A DNA stretch of 64,000 bases from Ilumatobacteraceae bacterium. GTDB taxonomy: Bacteria; Actinomycetota; Acidimicrobiia; Acidimicrobiales; Ilumatobacteraceae. Below the pieces are notes generated by a model. It ran no database searches. It was not told the origin of the DNA and saw only the letters and a program-made list of their open reading frames with translations. Made by a program: the position numbers and the translations under genes. The stretch is taken from assembly GCA_025463305.1 (NCBI GenBank), contig JAOBWK010000036.1:1-64000 (forward strand), given 5' to 3'. Below, piece after piece: positions 42,192 through 50,247 of this stretch (position 1 is the first letter of the stretch; the number at the start of each line of letters is the position of its first letter).

Positions 42192-43064
42192 ATGACACGG
42201 GCCGCTGGCATCGATGTCGGCGGTACGAAGTTCCTCGGGGTGGTGCTCGACGACGCCGGCGAGATCGTCGTCACCAAGCGGCGGCCCACCCCCGCCGGCG
42301 GCGATGCGGTGGTGCGTGAACTGGCCGAGTTCGCGCGCGAGCTCGGCGACTACGACACCCTCGGCGTCGGTGTGCCGGGTCTGGTCACCCGCGACGGCGT
42401 GCTGCGCGCCGCACCCAACCTGGTCGGTGCCGACGAGGTGGCCGTCGGCGCACGTCTCACCGCCCTGCTCGGCCATCCGGTGGCGGTCGACAACGACGCC
42501 ACGTGCGCGATGGTGGCGGAGTGGCTGCACGGCGCGGCGCGCGGGTTCGACGATGTCGTGCTGGTCACGCTCGGCACCGGCATCGGTGGCGGGCTGGTGA
42601 TGGGTGGTCGGCTGCAACGCGGCGCGAACGGGTTCGCCGGCGAGTTCGGCCACGTCGTCGTCGAGCCGAACGGCATCGCCTGCGTGTGCGGGCGCCGTGG
42701 GTGCTGGGAGCGCTACGCCTCGGGCAGTGGCCTGGCGATGCTGGCCGGTGGGCGAACGGGCGAGGACGTCGTCGCCGCCGCCGAGGCCGGCGACCGGGAG
42801 AGCCTCGCCGTCATCGACCTCTTCGCCCACTGGGTGGCGCTCGGTCTGGCGAACCTCACCAACGTCCTCGATCCGGCCTGCATCGTCCTCGGCGGTGGCC
42901 TGGCCGCCGCGCCCGGCGTGTTCCTCGGCCCGATCGAGCGCGAGTTCGTCGCGCTGCTCTACTCGTCGGAGAACCGGCCGCGCCCGCAGCTCGCGTTCGC
43001 CGCGCTCGGCGAACGGGCCGGCGCGATCGGTGCGGCGCTGCTGCCGTCGCTGCCCGACCTCTGA
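42192..43064 (+). CDS. ROK-family sugar kinase, glucokinase-like
   Basis: This 290-residue ROK kinase has the ATP loop GIDVGGTKFLGVVLDD and the catalytic Asp in VDNDATCAMVAEW. The zinc site is GHVVVEPNG plus CVCGRRGCWERYASG, the CxCGxxGCxE signature. It probably phosphorylates glucose, as glkA-type actinobacterial glucokinases do; N-acetylglucosamine or N-acetylmannosamine are alternatives. It ends the trailing part of the queG-PimB-SRPBCC run (30 bp gap). There is no N-terminal DNA-binding domain, so it is an enzyme rather than a repressor. Confidence 0.9.
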   Translation: MTRAAGIDVGGTKFLGVVLDDAGEIVVTKRRPTPAGGDAVVRELAEFARELGDYDTLGVGVPGLVTRDGVLRAAPNLVGADEVAVGARLTALLGHPVAVDNDATCAMVAEWLHGAARGFDDVVLVTLGTGIGGGLVMGGRLQRGANGFAGEFGHVVVEPNGIACVCGRRGCWERYASGSGLAMLAGGRTGEDVVAAAEAGDRESLAVIDLFAHWVALGLANLTNVLDPACIVLGGGLAAAPGVFLGPIEREFVALLYSSENRPRPQLAFAALGERAGAIGAALLPSLPDL

Positions 43065-43068
43065 CCCG

Positions 43069-44010
43069 TCACGCCCGCAGCGGTTCCGGCTCGATCGTGA
43101 AGCCGGCGTCGGCGAGGCTGGCGCGCAGCCAGTCCCAGCCGCGCCGGAACGCGGCCTGCTCCTGCGCCACCGCATCGGCGGGCGGCAGGTCGCGCGCGTC
43201 GAGGCGCGGGTGCTGGTCGTCGAGGACGAACGCCGGCGTCCCCGGCAGCCGGTCCGGATCGGTGAGCAGGGGAGCGACGTAACCCCACACGTTCTCGAAG
43301 CAGAACCGGCGCACGCCCGCGGCGTGCAGGCGACGGGTCTGCTCGATGATCGGCAGCCGGCCGTCGCCGACGGCGACGCCCTGCACCCAATGGCGATCCG
43401 CGTCGACGATCATCACGTGGTCCTTGAGGTGCACCCGCGAGATGTGCGCGGCCATCGCCGCCAACGCCACGAACGGATCCTCGCCGACCATCTGCGAGTT
43501 GCCGTAGTCGTACAGGGCTCGCACCCACGGGCTGTCGACCCGCTCCAGGATCCGCGCGATCGCGGCGCCCTGGAAGTCCTCGTGGTTCTCGAACACCACC
43601 AGCACCCCGTGCCGCTCGGCGACGGGCGCGATGGCGGTGAGGTCGCTCACGCTGCGGTCGATGAGGTCGTCGATCGTGCCCGCGTACTTCGTGTAGACCC
43701 GCAACGTGTCGGCGCCGCACGCCGCGGCGACACCGAGCATCGTCGTCAGGTGCTCGACGCGGGTGTCGCTGGTGTCGAGCTCGAGGCGCAGGCCGCTGCC
43801 GGCGACGTGGTGACGCACGCGGTCGAAGTGGTCGGGTGTGGTACCCCTGAGGTCGCGGTGGCCCGGGCCGTTGGCCGACACGTTGACGCCGGTGAAGCCC
43901 TCGCGCCGGGCCAGGTCGACGAAGTCGAAGACGTCGAAGTCGGGCTGCTGGAAGTGGAAGCGCATCCCGAACGAGTGGATGTGCATGCCGATCGGCAGCG
44001 GTGCGTTCAC
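43069..44010 (-). CDS. Sugar phosphate isomerase/epimerase-like TIM-barrel protein
   Basis: This 313-residue protein is of the xylose-isomerase-like / AP endonuclease 2 superfamily. Likely metal ligands are VVFENHEDF (Glu), ALYDYGN (Asp), RVHLKDHV (His) and RFCFENVWG (Glu). Members isomerise or epimerise sugars and inositols; the substrate is unknown. The GTG at 44010 overlaps the upstream kinase stop by 4 bp. The 3' end is 4 bp from the convergent ROK kinase gene. Confidence 0.85.
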   Translation of the reverse strand: MNAPLPIGMHIHSFGMRFHFQQPDFDVFDFVDLARREGFTGVNVSANGPGHRDLRGTTPDHFDRVRHHVAGSGLRLELDTSDTRVEHLTTMLGVAAACGADTLRVYTKYAGTIDDLIDRSVSDLTAIAPVAERHGVLVVFENHEDFQGAAIARILERVDSPWVRALYDYGNSQMVGEDPFVALAAMAAHISRVHLKDHVMIVDADRHWVQGVAVGDGRLPIIEQTRRLHAAGVRRFCFENVWGYVAPLLTDPDRLPGTPAFVLDDQHPRLDARDLPPADAVAQEQAAFRRGWDWLRASLADAGFTIEPEPLRA

Positions 44011-44891
44011 GGTCTGGTCTCCAGCAGGTCGAGCTCGGCGTCGAGTGCCACGCCGTACAGCGCAGCGATGTCGGGCTGACTCGTGGCGAGCTCGTGCCGA
44101 CGATGGGCGCAGTACGCCGCGAGCCGCACGTGGTACGGCCAACGCTCGGCGGCGAACCGCTCGGTCGCCTCGCCGGAACCGTGCGCGTCGAGCAGGTCGT
44201 GCGTGCCCGCTGCGTCGAGCGGCGGACGGGCGTAGAGGACCTGGATCGCCGGCGATGCGAAGTTGGCGAGGTCCTCGACCGGATCACCGATGCCCGGGCA
44301 CTGCCAGTCGATCAGGCACGGACCAGCAGGGGTGACCACGATGTTGCCCGGCCCGCAGTCGGTGTGCACGAGCGTGACGGTCGGAGCACCGAGCGACGGC
44401 GGCGGCTCGATGCCGAGTTGGCGGACGAGTCGCTGTGGTGCCTCGACGCCCGCGAGCATCGCCCGTGCCTGGGCCACGACGGCGGACCCGACCGCCGGCA
44501 GCGCGCGGAACCCGTCGGTGATGCCGAGCGCGTGCAGACGGCCGAGCATCGCGCCGACCTCGCGCACACCGTGGGGAACGTCCCACATCGGGCCGTCGAC
44601 GTACCCGTAGACGAGCAGTGCTCGGCCACTCGCGTCGGGCAGGAAGGCGACGGGGAGCGGGGCCAGCCCCGTGCCGCGCAACCGTTCGAGCGCTGCGGCC
44701 TCGTCGCGCGGTCGCTGCGGATACAGCGGGTTGCCCGAGTCGGCGACGAAGTGCTTCACGACCACGTCGGTGTCGTCGCCGCGCACCCGGAACACGTCGT
44801 TGTGGTAGCCCCCGGTGAGGCGCTCCCATGTCATCGACGTTCCCGCAGGGAACACGTCGAGCTCGCGCAGCGCGGCCTCGAGCGCCCCCAT
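44007..44891 (-). CDS. Aminoglycoside-phosphotransferase-family small-molecule kinase
   Basis: This 294-residue protein has the kinase-like fold of the APH/choline kinase group. The catalytic loop reads LVHTDCGPGNIVV (HxDxxxxN) and the metal site LIDWQCPGIGDP. The N-terminal lobe has TGGYHNDVFRVRG and the Lys in VVVKHF. It probably phosphorylates a small alcohol or sugar rather than an antibiotic. It lies 4 bp after ppa and overlaps the isomerase, so ppa, kinase and isomerase form an operon. Confidence 0.86.
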   Translation of the reverse strand: MGALEAALRELDVFPAGTSMTWERLTGGYHNDVFRVRGDDTDVVVKHFVADSGNPLYPQRPRDEAAALERLRGTGLAPLPVAFLPDASGRALLVYGYVDGPMWDVPHGVREVGAMLGRLHALGITDGFRALPAVGSAVVAQARAMLAGVEAPQRLVRQLGIEPPPSLGAPTVTLVHTDCGPGNIVVTPAGPCLIDWQCPGIGDPVEDLANFASPAIQVLYARPPLDAAGTHDLLDAHGSGEATERFAAERWPYHVRLAAYCAHRRHELATSQPDIAALYGVALDAELDLLETRP

Positions 44892-44895
44892 GAGG

Positions 44896-45411
44896 TCAGT
44901 GCGCGGTGCGGTGGCCGGGGAAGTTGGCCCGGGCCTTGTGGATCTCGTCCCACGCTGCCTCGCGGCCGGCGATGCCGGACGTGGACGAGGTCTTGCCGGG
45001 CTCGAGCGCCTTGTAGACCTCGAAGAAGTGCTGGATCTCGTCGACCAGCTGCGGGGTCAGGTCGGCGAGGTCCTCGACGCCGTTCCAGCGCGGCTCACGC
45101 GGGGGGACGCAGATGATCTTGGCGTCCTCGCCGGCTTCGTCCTGCATGTACAGCACGCCGAGCGGACGGGCCTGGACCCAGACGCCCGGGTACACGGGGT
45201 CCTCGAGCAGCACCAGCGCGTCGAGCGGGTCGCCGTCGCCGCCGAGCGTCTCGGGGATGAACCCGTAGTCCGCCGGATAGGTGGTGGCGGTGAACAGCCG
45301 GCGGTCGAGGAAGACCCGGCCGGTCTCGTGATCGATCTCGTACTTGTTCCTGCTGCCACGAGGGATCTCGATGACGACATGGATGCATCCGTCGCTGAGC
45401 GGGTTGGCCAT
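44896..45411 (-). CDS. ppa: Inorganic pyrophosphatase, family I
   Basis: The enzyme hydrolyses pyrophosphate to phosphate and pulls biosynthesis forward in the cytosol. It has 171 residues, typical size. Family blocks are VVIEIPRGSRNKYEID, TTYPADYGFIPETLGGDGDP, the signature DGDPLDALVL, and VPPREPRWN. The acidic metal ligands are all present. The ATG at 45411 is chosen because TACGCT lies exactly 6 bases upstream; a GTG two codons earlier would leave only 0 bases. Confidence 0.96.
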   Translation of the reverse strand: MANPLSDGCIHVVIEIPRGSRNKYEIDHETGRVFLDRRLFTATTYPADYGFIPETLGGDGDPLDALVLLEDPVYPGVWVQARPLGVLYMQDEAGEDAKIICVPPREPRWNGVEDLADLTPQLVDEIQHFFEVYKALEPGKTSSTSGIAGREAAWDEIHKARANFPGHRTAH

Positions 45412-45417
45412 CGACAC

Positions 45418-45423
45418 AGCGTA
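45418..45423 (-). promoter_or_regulatory. Candidate -10 box TACGCT of ppa (leaderless)
   Basis: TACGCT is followed by 6 bases and the ATG at 45411. The mRNA is predicted to start at the A of the start codon. Confidence 0.55.
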
Positions 45424-45499
45424 GGGCGGGTGCCGGGCTGTTCGCCGGGAGGCGTCGCGTGACGCGCGTCAAGCCGCGACGGGTGGACCTCGGCCGCGG

Positions 45500-45691
45500 T
45501 CAGTCCTGCTGCAGCGTGTACCACATCACCGTGCCGCCGCTGTCGGGGTCGTCGCCGGGGAGCGGCTGCACGATCTCGAGGTTCGCGGCGACGATTCGGT
45601 ACCCCGCGTCGACCATCGTCGAGAGGGTCTTGTTGCTCTCGGCGCGCTTGGCCGCCGACACGTCGAGCACGATGATCCGGATGTCTGCCAC
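45500..45691 (-). CDS. Conserved-looking 63-residue protein
   Basis: I do not recognise this family. The product (VADIRIIVLDVSAAK onward) alternates strands and helix: a strand, a Lys/Glu-rich helix, MVDAGYRIVAANLEIVQ, and a last strand VMWYTLQQ. It resembles small ferredoxin-like folds. It has its own leaderless-type promoter (TATCCT then 6 bases) and is divergent from the aminotransferase. Longer in-frame starts run across that gene. Confidence 0.62.
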   Translation of the reverse strand: MADIRIIVLDVSAAKRAESNKTLSTMVDAGYRIVAANLEIVQPLPGDDPDSGGTVMWYTLQQD

Positions 45692-45697
45692 GGCGAG

Positions 45698-45703
45698 AGG
45701 ATA
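45698..45703 (-). promoter_or_regulatory. Candidate -10 box TATCCT of the 63-residue gene
   Basis: TATCCT is followed by 6 bases and the GTG at 45691. It faces the aminotransferase promoter 54 bp away. Confidence 0.5.
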
Positions 45704-45756
45704 ACCATCCAGGTCACCGACGTGGAACTGCCTGCGACCACGCGAGGTGCAACCAC

Positions 45757-45762
45757 TAGCGT
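45757..45762 (+). promoter_or_regulatory. Candidate -10 box TAGCGT of the aminotransferase
   Basis: TAGCGT ends 8 bases before the GTG at 45771, with no ribosome-binding sequence. Confidence 0.45.
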
Positions 45763-45770
45763 TGGTCGAC

Positions 45771-46976
45771 GTGGAATTCCGTCGCATCACCAACCTGCCC
45801 CCGTACGTCTTCGCCATCATCAACGGCTTGAAGATCGAGGCACGGCGAGCAGGCGTCGACGTGATCGACCTCGGCTTCGGCAACCCTGACATCCCGTCCC
45901 CGCAGATCGCCGTCGACAAGCTGGCCGAGGCTGCGCAGAACCCGAAGAACCACCGTTACTCGCTGAGCCGGGGCCTGCCCAAGCTGCGCGAGGCCGTCGC
46001 CGCGCTGTACGAGCGCAAGTGGAACGTGACGCTCGATCCCGAGCTGGAGATCACCAACACCATCGGCTCCAAGGAGGGCTTCAGCCACCTGATGTGGGTG
46101 CTGCTCGACCGTGGCGACGCAGCCATCGTGCCGAGCCCGAGCTACCCGATCCACATCTACGGCCCGCTGTTCGCCGGCGCCGACCTCCGTCAGGTGCCGA
46201 TGCGCCACCTCGCCGACCCGCGGGTGCAGGGCGACTTCGCCGGCGACTTCTTCGACAGCCTCACCACCGCCTACGACGTCGGCTGGCCGAAGCCCCGCGT
46301 GCTCGTCATCTCGTTCCCCCACAACCCCACCGGCGCGGTGGTCGACCTGCCGTTCATGCAGCAGGTCGTCGACTTCTGCCGCGAGCGGGAGATGATCGTG
46401 GTCCACGACTTCGCCTACGCCGACATGGGCTTCGACGGCTACAAGCCGCCGTCCATCCTCCAGGCCGAGGGTGCGAAGGAGTGCGCGGTCGAGCTGTACA
46501 GCATGACCAAGAGCTTCTCGATGGCCGGCTGGCGCAGCGCCTTCCTCGTCGGCAACGCCGAGGTCGTCCAGGCGCTCGTCAAGCTGAAGAGCTACCTCGA
46601 CTACGGCATGTTCCAGCCGGTGCAGATCGCCGCCACCGTCACGATGAACGAGGCCCAGGACTACCCCGAGGAGATCTGCGCGATCTACGAGGGCCGCCGC
46701 GACGCGCTCATCGACGGCCTGGCCCGGATCGGCTGGGACATCCCCAAGCCGAAGGGCTCGATGTTCGTCTGGGCCCCGATCCCGGAGCCGTACAAGGACA
46801 TGGACTCGATCGAGTTCTGCTCGCACATCGTGCGCGAGTGCGAGGTCGCGCTCTCGCCCGGCGCCGGCTTCGGCCCCGGCGGCGAGGGCTTCGTCCGCTT
46901 TGCCCTCATCGAGAACGAGCAGCGCATCGCCCAGGGCCTGCGCAACCTGAAGCGCGGCCTCACCAAGCTCGGTTGA
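45771..46976 (+). CDS. alaC: Class I/II PLP aminotransferase, AlaC-like
   Basis: This 401-residue fold-type I aminotransferase has YSLSRGLPKLREAVAALYE, SPSYPIHIYG, and the PLP-contacting VISFPHNPTGAVVD and HDFAYADMGFDG. The Schiff-base lysine is in SMTKSFSMAGWRSAF, and the late Arg in GFVRFALIEN. Length and the pattern LPPYVFAIINGLK at the N-terminus match E. coli AlaC, the glutamate-pyruvate aminotransferase that makes alanine. LL-diaminopimelate or aspartate aminotransferases are less likely alternatives. The GTG at 45771 is the start. Confidence 0.87.
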   Translation: MEFRRITNLPPYVFAIINGLKIEARRAGVDVIDLGFGNPDIPSPQIAVDKLAEAAQNPKNHRYSLSRGLPKLREAVAALYERKWNVTLDPELEITNTIGSKEGFSHLMWVLLDRGDAAIVPSPSYPIHIYGPLFAGADLRQVPMRHLADPRVQGDFAGDFFDSLTTAYDVGWPKPRVLVISFPHNPTGAVVDLPFMQQVVDFCREREMIVVHDFAYADMGFDGYKPPSILQAEGAKECAVELYSMTKSFSMAGWRSAFLVGNAEVVQALVKLKSYLDYGMFQPVQIAATVTMNEAQDYPEEICAIYEGRRDALIDGLARIGWDIPKPKGSMFVWAPIPEPYKDMDSIEFCSHIVRECEVALSPGAGFGPGGEGFVRFALIENEQRIAQGLRNLKRGLTKLG

Positions 46977-47037
46977 TCGGGCTCCTTCGTTCATGGTTCG
47001 TTCACACTGTTGGCACAGTGCGCGAATCAGGGTTCGT

Positions 47038-47043
47038 TAGCTT
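47038..47043 (+). promoter_or_regulatory. Candidate -10 box TAGCTT of the ACT-domain gene (leaderless)
   Basis: TAGCTT is followed by 6 bases and the GTG at 47050. A TTGGCA at 47011-47016 lies 21 bases upstream, too far to be a normal -35 for this box. Confidence 0.5.
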
Positions 47044-47049
47044 GCCGGG

Positions 47050-47697
47050 GTGAGCTCCTACGTCGTGCGAGTGTGGCTGCCGGACCGACCCGGCGCGCTC
47101 GGTCAGGTGGCCAGCCGGATCGGTGCGGTGCGCGGCGACGTCGTCGGCATCGAGATCCTCGAGCGTGGTGGTGGGAGCGCCATCGACGAGCTCGTCGTCG
47201 CGTTGCCCGACGACGTCAGCCGTGAGCTGCTGATCGCCGAGATCGCCCAGGTCGACGGTGTCGCCGTGGAGGACGTGCGCCCGATCGACGCGCTCCGCCC
47301 CGACGCGGGCATGCTCGCGCTCGAGATCACCGCCGCACTGGTCGAGACCGAGACGGAGAAGCGCCTCGACGTGTTCTGTGATCGCCTGCAGTACCTCGTC
47401 GACGGCTCGTGGGCGCTGGCGATGCGCACCAGCGACGGGGCGACGTTGGTCGAGCGCGGCGTCGCTCCCGATCGGGGATGGCTCGCCGCGTTCTTCGCCG
47501 GCAGCCGCCACATCCCGGCCACCGGGTTCGGCGCGTCAGCGCCGGGCGATGTGGTGTGGGTGCACCTCGAACGCGCGGGCGTCTCCGTGGCTGCCGGGCG
47601 CGACGACCGCCCGTTCCACACCCGCGAGCGGCTACAGGTCGGGCTGCTCGGCCGGGTCGTCGACGGCCTGATCCCGGCTGCGCTCGACGGCCCGTAG
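47050..47697 (+). CDS. ACT-domain protein
   Basis: The protein has 215 residues. The first 75 form an ACT small-molecule-binding domain: VVRVWLPDRPGALGQVASRIGA-like, with GDVVGIEILERGGG and VDELVV-type strands. The remaining 140 residues (LEITAALVETETEKRLDVFC onward, then SDGATLVERG) may be a second ligand-binding module; I do not recognise it. ACT domains usually sense amino acids. The last 66 bp lie antisense to the end of glpK. Confidence 0.8.
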   Translation: MSSYVVRVWLPDRPGALGQVASRIGAVRGDVVGIEILERGGGSAIDELVVALPDDVSRELLIAEIAQVDGVAVEDVRPIDALRPDAGMLALEITAALVETETEKRLDVFCDRLQYLVDGSWALAMRTSDGATLVERGVAPDRGWLAAFFAGSRHIPATGFGASAPGDVVWVHLERAGVSVAAGRDDRPFHTRERLQVGLLGRVVDGLIPAALDGP

Positions 47698-49155
47698 CCA
47701 TTGCGCGTGGAAGAGGTCGGTGAACGTCCGGTCCTCGGCCGGCACGAACTCGGCGTCGAGCACCCACTGCGCGGTGATCGAGTCGAGTGACGGCCACACC
47801 CCCTCGGCGAGACCGGCGAGGAACGCCGCGCCGAGCGCGGTGGTCTCCTGATCGACGGGACGCCGCACGGTCACGCCCAGCTGATCCGCTTGCATCTGCA
47901 ACATCGTGTCCATCGCCGATGCACCGCCGTCGACGCGTAGGTCGCGCAGCGGCGTCCCCGATGCGCTGGTCATCGCATCGACGGCGTCGCGCACCTGGTA
48001 CGCCATCGACTCGATGACCGCCCGGGCGAGCTGCCCCCGGCCGGTGCCCCGGGTGATGCCGACGATGGTGCCGCGCGCGTACGGATCCCACCATGGGCTG
48101 CCGAGCCCGGTGAACGCCGGCACGACGAAGACACCGCCGCTGTCCGCCACCGTCGCCGCCAGCGGCTCGAGATCGCTCGCCGTGTCGATGATCTGCAGCC
48201 CGTCGCGCAGCCACTGCACGGCAGCGCCGGTGACGAAGATCGCGCCCTCGAGCGCGTACGTGGTGGTGCCGTCGGCGAGCGTCCATGCGACGGTGGTGAG
48301 CATGCCCTCCGTGGGCTCCGGGCACGCCCGGCCGACGTTGAGGAGCACGAAGCTGCCCGTGCCGTAGGTGTTCTTGGCCATCCCCGGCTCGAAGCACGCC
48401 TGGCCGAACAGCGCGCTCTGCTGATCGCCGGCGATCCCCGAGATCGGGATGCCGGCCGGCACGTCGCCCAGTTCGCCATCGAGTTGGACCGTGACCCCGA
48501 AGCGACCGCTCGACGGCAGGACGGCGGGCAGTGCGGCCATCGGTACGCCGATGAGGTCGCAGAGCTCCGGGTCCCAGGCGAGCCGGCGGATGTCGAACAG
48601 CATCGTCCGGCTCGCGTTCGACGGGTCGGTGGCGTGGACGGCTCCTCCGGTGAGCTTCCACAGCAGCCACGAGTCGACGGTGCCGAGGGCCAGGTCGGGC
48701 GAGTCCTCGACCCCGCCGTCGGTGAGCATCCAGGCGAACTTGGTGCCGCTGAAGTAGGGATCGAGCACCAGCCCCGTGCGCTCGCGGACCAACGGCAGCG
48801 CGCCGGCGGCGGCAAGCGCGTCGCAGCGCGCCGCAGTGCGGCGGTCCTGCCAGACGATGGCCCGGTGCAACGGCTCGCCCGTCGTGCGGCTCCAGGCGAC
48901 GACGGTCTCGCGCTGGTTGGTGATCCCGATCGCCCGTGGCGTCGACGGCAGCTGACCGATCACCTCGGTCAGCGTCGCCGTCACGGCCGACCAGATCTCC
49001 GCGGCATCGTGCTCGACCCACCCGGGCGCCGGGAAGTGCTGGGTGAACTCGCGGTACGCGGCAACGGGCGGGCGGCCATCGGCGAACACCGCTCGGCTGC
49101 GCACGCCCGTGGTGCCGGCGTCGATGGCCAGCACGCAGTCGTCGGACGCGGCCAT
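47632..49155 (-). CDS. glpK: Glycerol kinase
   Basis: The enzyme phosphorylates glycerol to sn-glycerol-3-phosphate with ATP. It has 507 residues, the usual GlpK length. Blocks are LAIDAGTTGVRSRAVF, QHFPAPGWVEHDAAEIW, NQRETVVAWSRTTGEPLHRA, IVWQDRRTA, SGTKFAWML, GIAGDQQSALFGQACFEPG and RVDGGASAMDTMLQMQAD. The product feeds glpD (24.8 kb), although the two genes are over 20 kb apart. The ATG at 49155 lies 4 bp after the stop of a small membrane-protein gene, which should be co-transcribed. The 3' end overlaps the ACT gene by 66 bp. Confidence 0.95.
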   Translation of the reverse strand: MAASDDCVLAIDAGTTGVRSRAVFADGRPPVAAYREFTQHFPAPGWVEHDAAEIWSAVTATLTEVIGQLPSTPRAIGITNQRETVVAWSRTTGEPLHRAIVWQDRRTAARCDALAAAGALPLVRERTGLVLDPYFSGTKFAWMLTDGGVEDSPDLALGTVDSWLLWKLTGGAVHATDPSNASRTMLFDIRRLAWDPELCDLIGVPMAALPAVLPSSGRFGVTVQLDGELGDVPAGIPISGIAGDQQSALFGQACFEPGMAKNTYGTGSFVLLNVGRACPEPTEGMLTTVAWTLADGTTTYALEGAIFVTGAAVQWLRDGLQIIDTASDLEPLAATVADSGGVFVVPAFTGLGSPWWDPYARGTIVGITRGTGRGQLARAVIESMAYQVRDAVDAMTSASGTPLRDLRVDGGASAMDTMLQMQADQLGVTVRRPVDQETTALGAAFLAGLAEGVWPSLDSITAQWVLDAEFVPAEDRTFTDLFHAQWLRAVERSRDQAVDDPAEQPDL

Positions 49156-49159
49156 CAGC

Positions 49160-49549
49160 TCAGCGTCGTTTGGGCTTGTTGTTCTTGCGGTACTGCGACG
49201 GGCCGGTGGAGGTGCGCTTCGTCGGCGCCGGGCGGTTGCGCACGTTCTCGGCGCTCGCACCGCTGCTGCCCCGGCCCGAACCGCGGCCGGCCGGCACCAT
49301 CGGCCGCTCCGCGCGCTCGGCGCGGAGGTCCTTCATCGTCTTGCGCTGGTACCCGAACTTGGCCAGCACGCCGCCGAACAGCAGGTACATCGGGCCGCTC
49401 GACATCAGCCCGACGAACAGCCCGATCTGGATCTTCTTGCCCTGGGCGAGGTAGTAGATGACGAACGCGACCGAGGCGATGCCGACGTAGATCAGCCACT
49501 CGCGCACCAGCCGCTTCCACGGCACCGGTCGTGATGAGTCCCAAGCCAT
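49160..49549 (-). CDS. Small two-helix membrane protein
   Basis: This 129-residue protein of unknown function has two hydrophobic helices (about residues 18-35 and 42-62) and a long basic, Gly/Arg/Ser-rich C-terminal tail that should lie in the cytoplasm, ending in KNNKPKRR. It lies directly upstream of glpK. TAGGAA lies 6 bases before its ATG, close to the leaderless pattern but with A in the last position. Confidence 0.7.
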   Translation of the reverse strand: MAWDSSRPVPWKRLVREWLIYVGIASVAFVIYYLAQGKKIQIGLFVGLMSSGPMYLLFGGVLAKFGYQRKTMKDLRAERAERPMVPAGRGSGRGSSGASAENVRNRPAPTKRTSTGPSQYRKNNKPKRR

Positions 49550-49620
49550 CCGCAGTTCCTACCACGCGCCGCGGAGCGTCGGGAAGTCCCTGCCCACCGG
49601 ACAGTCGTTCGGACCCGTAC

Positions 49621-50247
49621 CTAGGCCTGAGGGGACGGCACAGCGGGGAACGCGGGCTGGGTGCTCTCGATGAAGCCCGGGTAGTCGTACACGGTGAGCG
49701 CACCCGTCTGCAGCTCGCCGTCGCCGGCCGGCCATTGGCGGGCCTTGCCGTCGACGAGGAGGTCGATGCGCTGCACGTCGTGGAGCTCCGCCGCAGTGAA
49801 CACGATCTGGGCAACGGCGTCGACGAGGTTCGTGCTCGTCAGGTCGAGCAGCTGATCCGACACGTCGACCACCAACGTGCCGCCCGGCGACTGGAGCACC
49901 GCCGAGTTGAGGGTGAGGCCCTCGGGGATGGCCGTGCGCAGGCGGGCGGCGATGTCGATGGATGTGAGCGGACCGAACAGCGACTGCAACCGTTGCGTCG
50001 CGGTGTCGCCGACGTTGCGCTGCGCGGGCCGGAGCTGCTGCACGTCGCTGGGGGACTCGGGGGCCAGCAGGTAGATGCGGTCCGTGCCGCTCGACGCACC
50101 CGCCGTCTGGCCTTCGCTGCTGGCGAGCTTGGGCTGGTTGGCCTCACTGATGACCTGTGGCGAGGTGTCGTCGTTGATCCCGCACGAGGCGAGCAGCAAC
50201 AACAGCCCGGCCGCGGCGAGGCCGCGGATGGTGGAGGACACGCTCAC
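49621..50247 (-). CDS. GerMN-domain lipoprotein, short LpqB-like
   Basis: This 208-residue lipoprotein has lipobox LASC (Cys about 22), followed by a GerMN domain (about residues 55-175: DRIYLLAPES, RLQSLFGP, LRTAIPEGLTLNSAVL, LVVDVSDQLLDL). It is the third gene after a response regulator and a histidine kinase, as in the actinobacterial mtrA-mtrB-lpqB operon. Mycobacterial LpqB is near 580 residues and also has a beta-propeller; that part is missing here. It probably tunes the kinase from outside the membrane. The GTG start overlaps the kinase stop by 4 bp. Confidence 0.83.
   Translation of the reverse strand: MSVSSTIRGLAAAGLLLLLASCGINDDTSPQVISEANQPKLASSEGQTAGASSGTDRIYLLAPESPSDVQQLRPAQRNVGDTATQRLQSLFGPLTSIDIAARLRTAIPEGLTLNSAVLQSPGGTLVVDVSDQLLDLTSTNLVDAVAQIVFTAAELHDVQRIDLLVDGKARQWPAGDGELQTGALTVYDYPGFIESTQPAFPAVPSPQA

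Noticed and set aside
44007..44891. Antibiotic resistance gene (aminoglycoside phosphotransferase)
   Set aside because: The fold is shared by many small-molecule kinases. The operon with ppa and a sugar isomerase points to housekeeping metabolism, and no resistance-specific residues were recognised.
46999..47022. CACTG-TTGGCA-CAGTG as a terminator after the aminotransferase
   Set aside because: The stem is only 5 bp with no U-tract, and the box lies in the promoter region of the ACT gene. It could be an operator; I do not call it.
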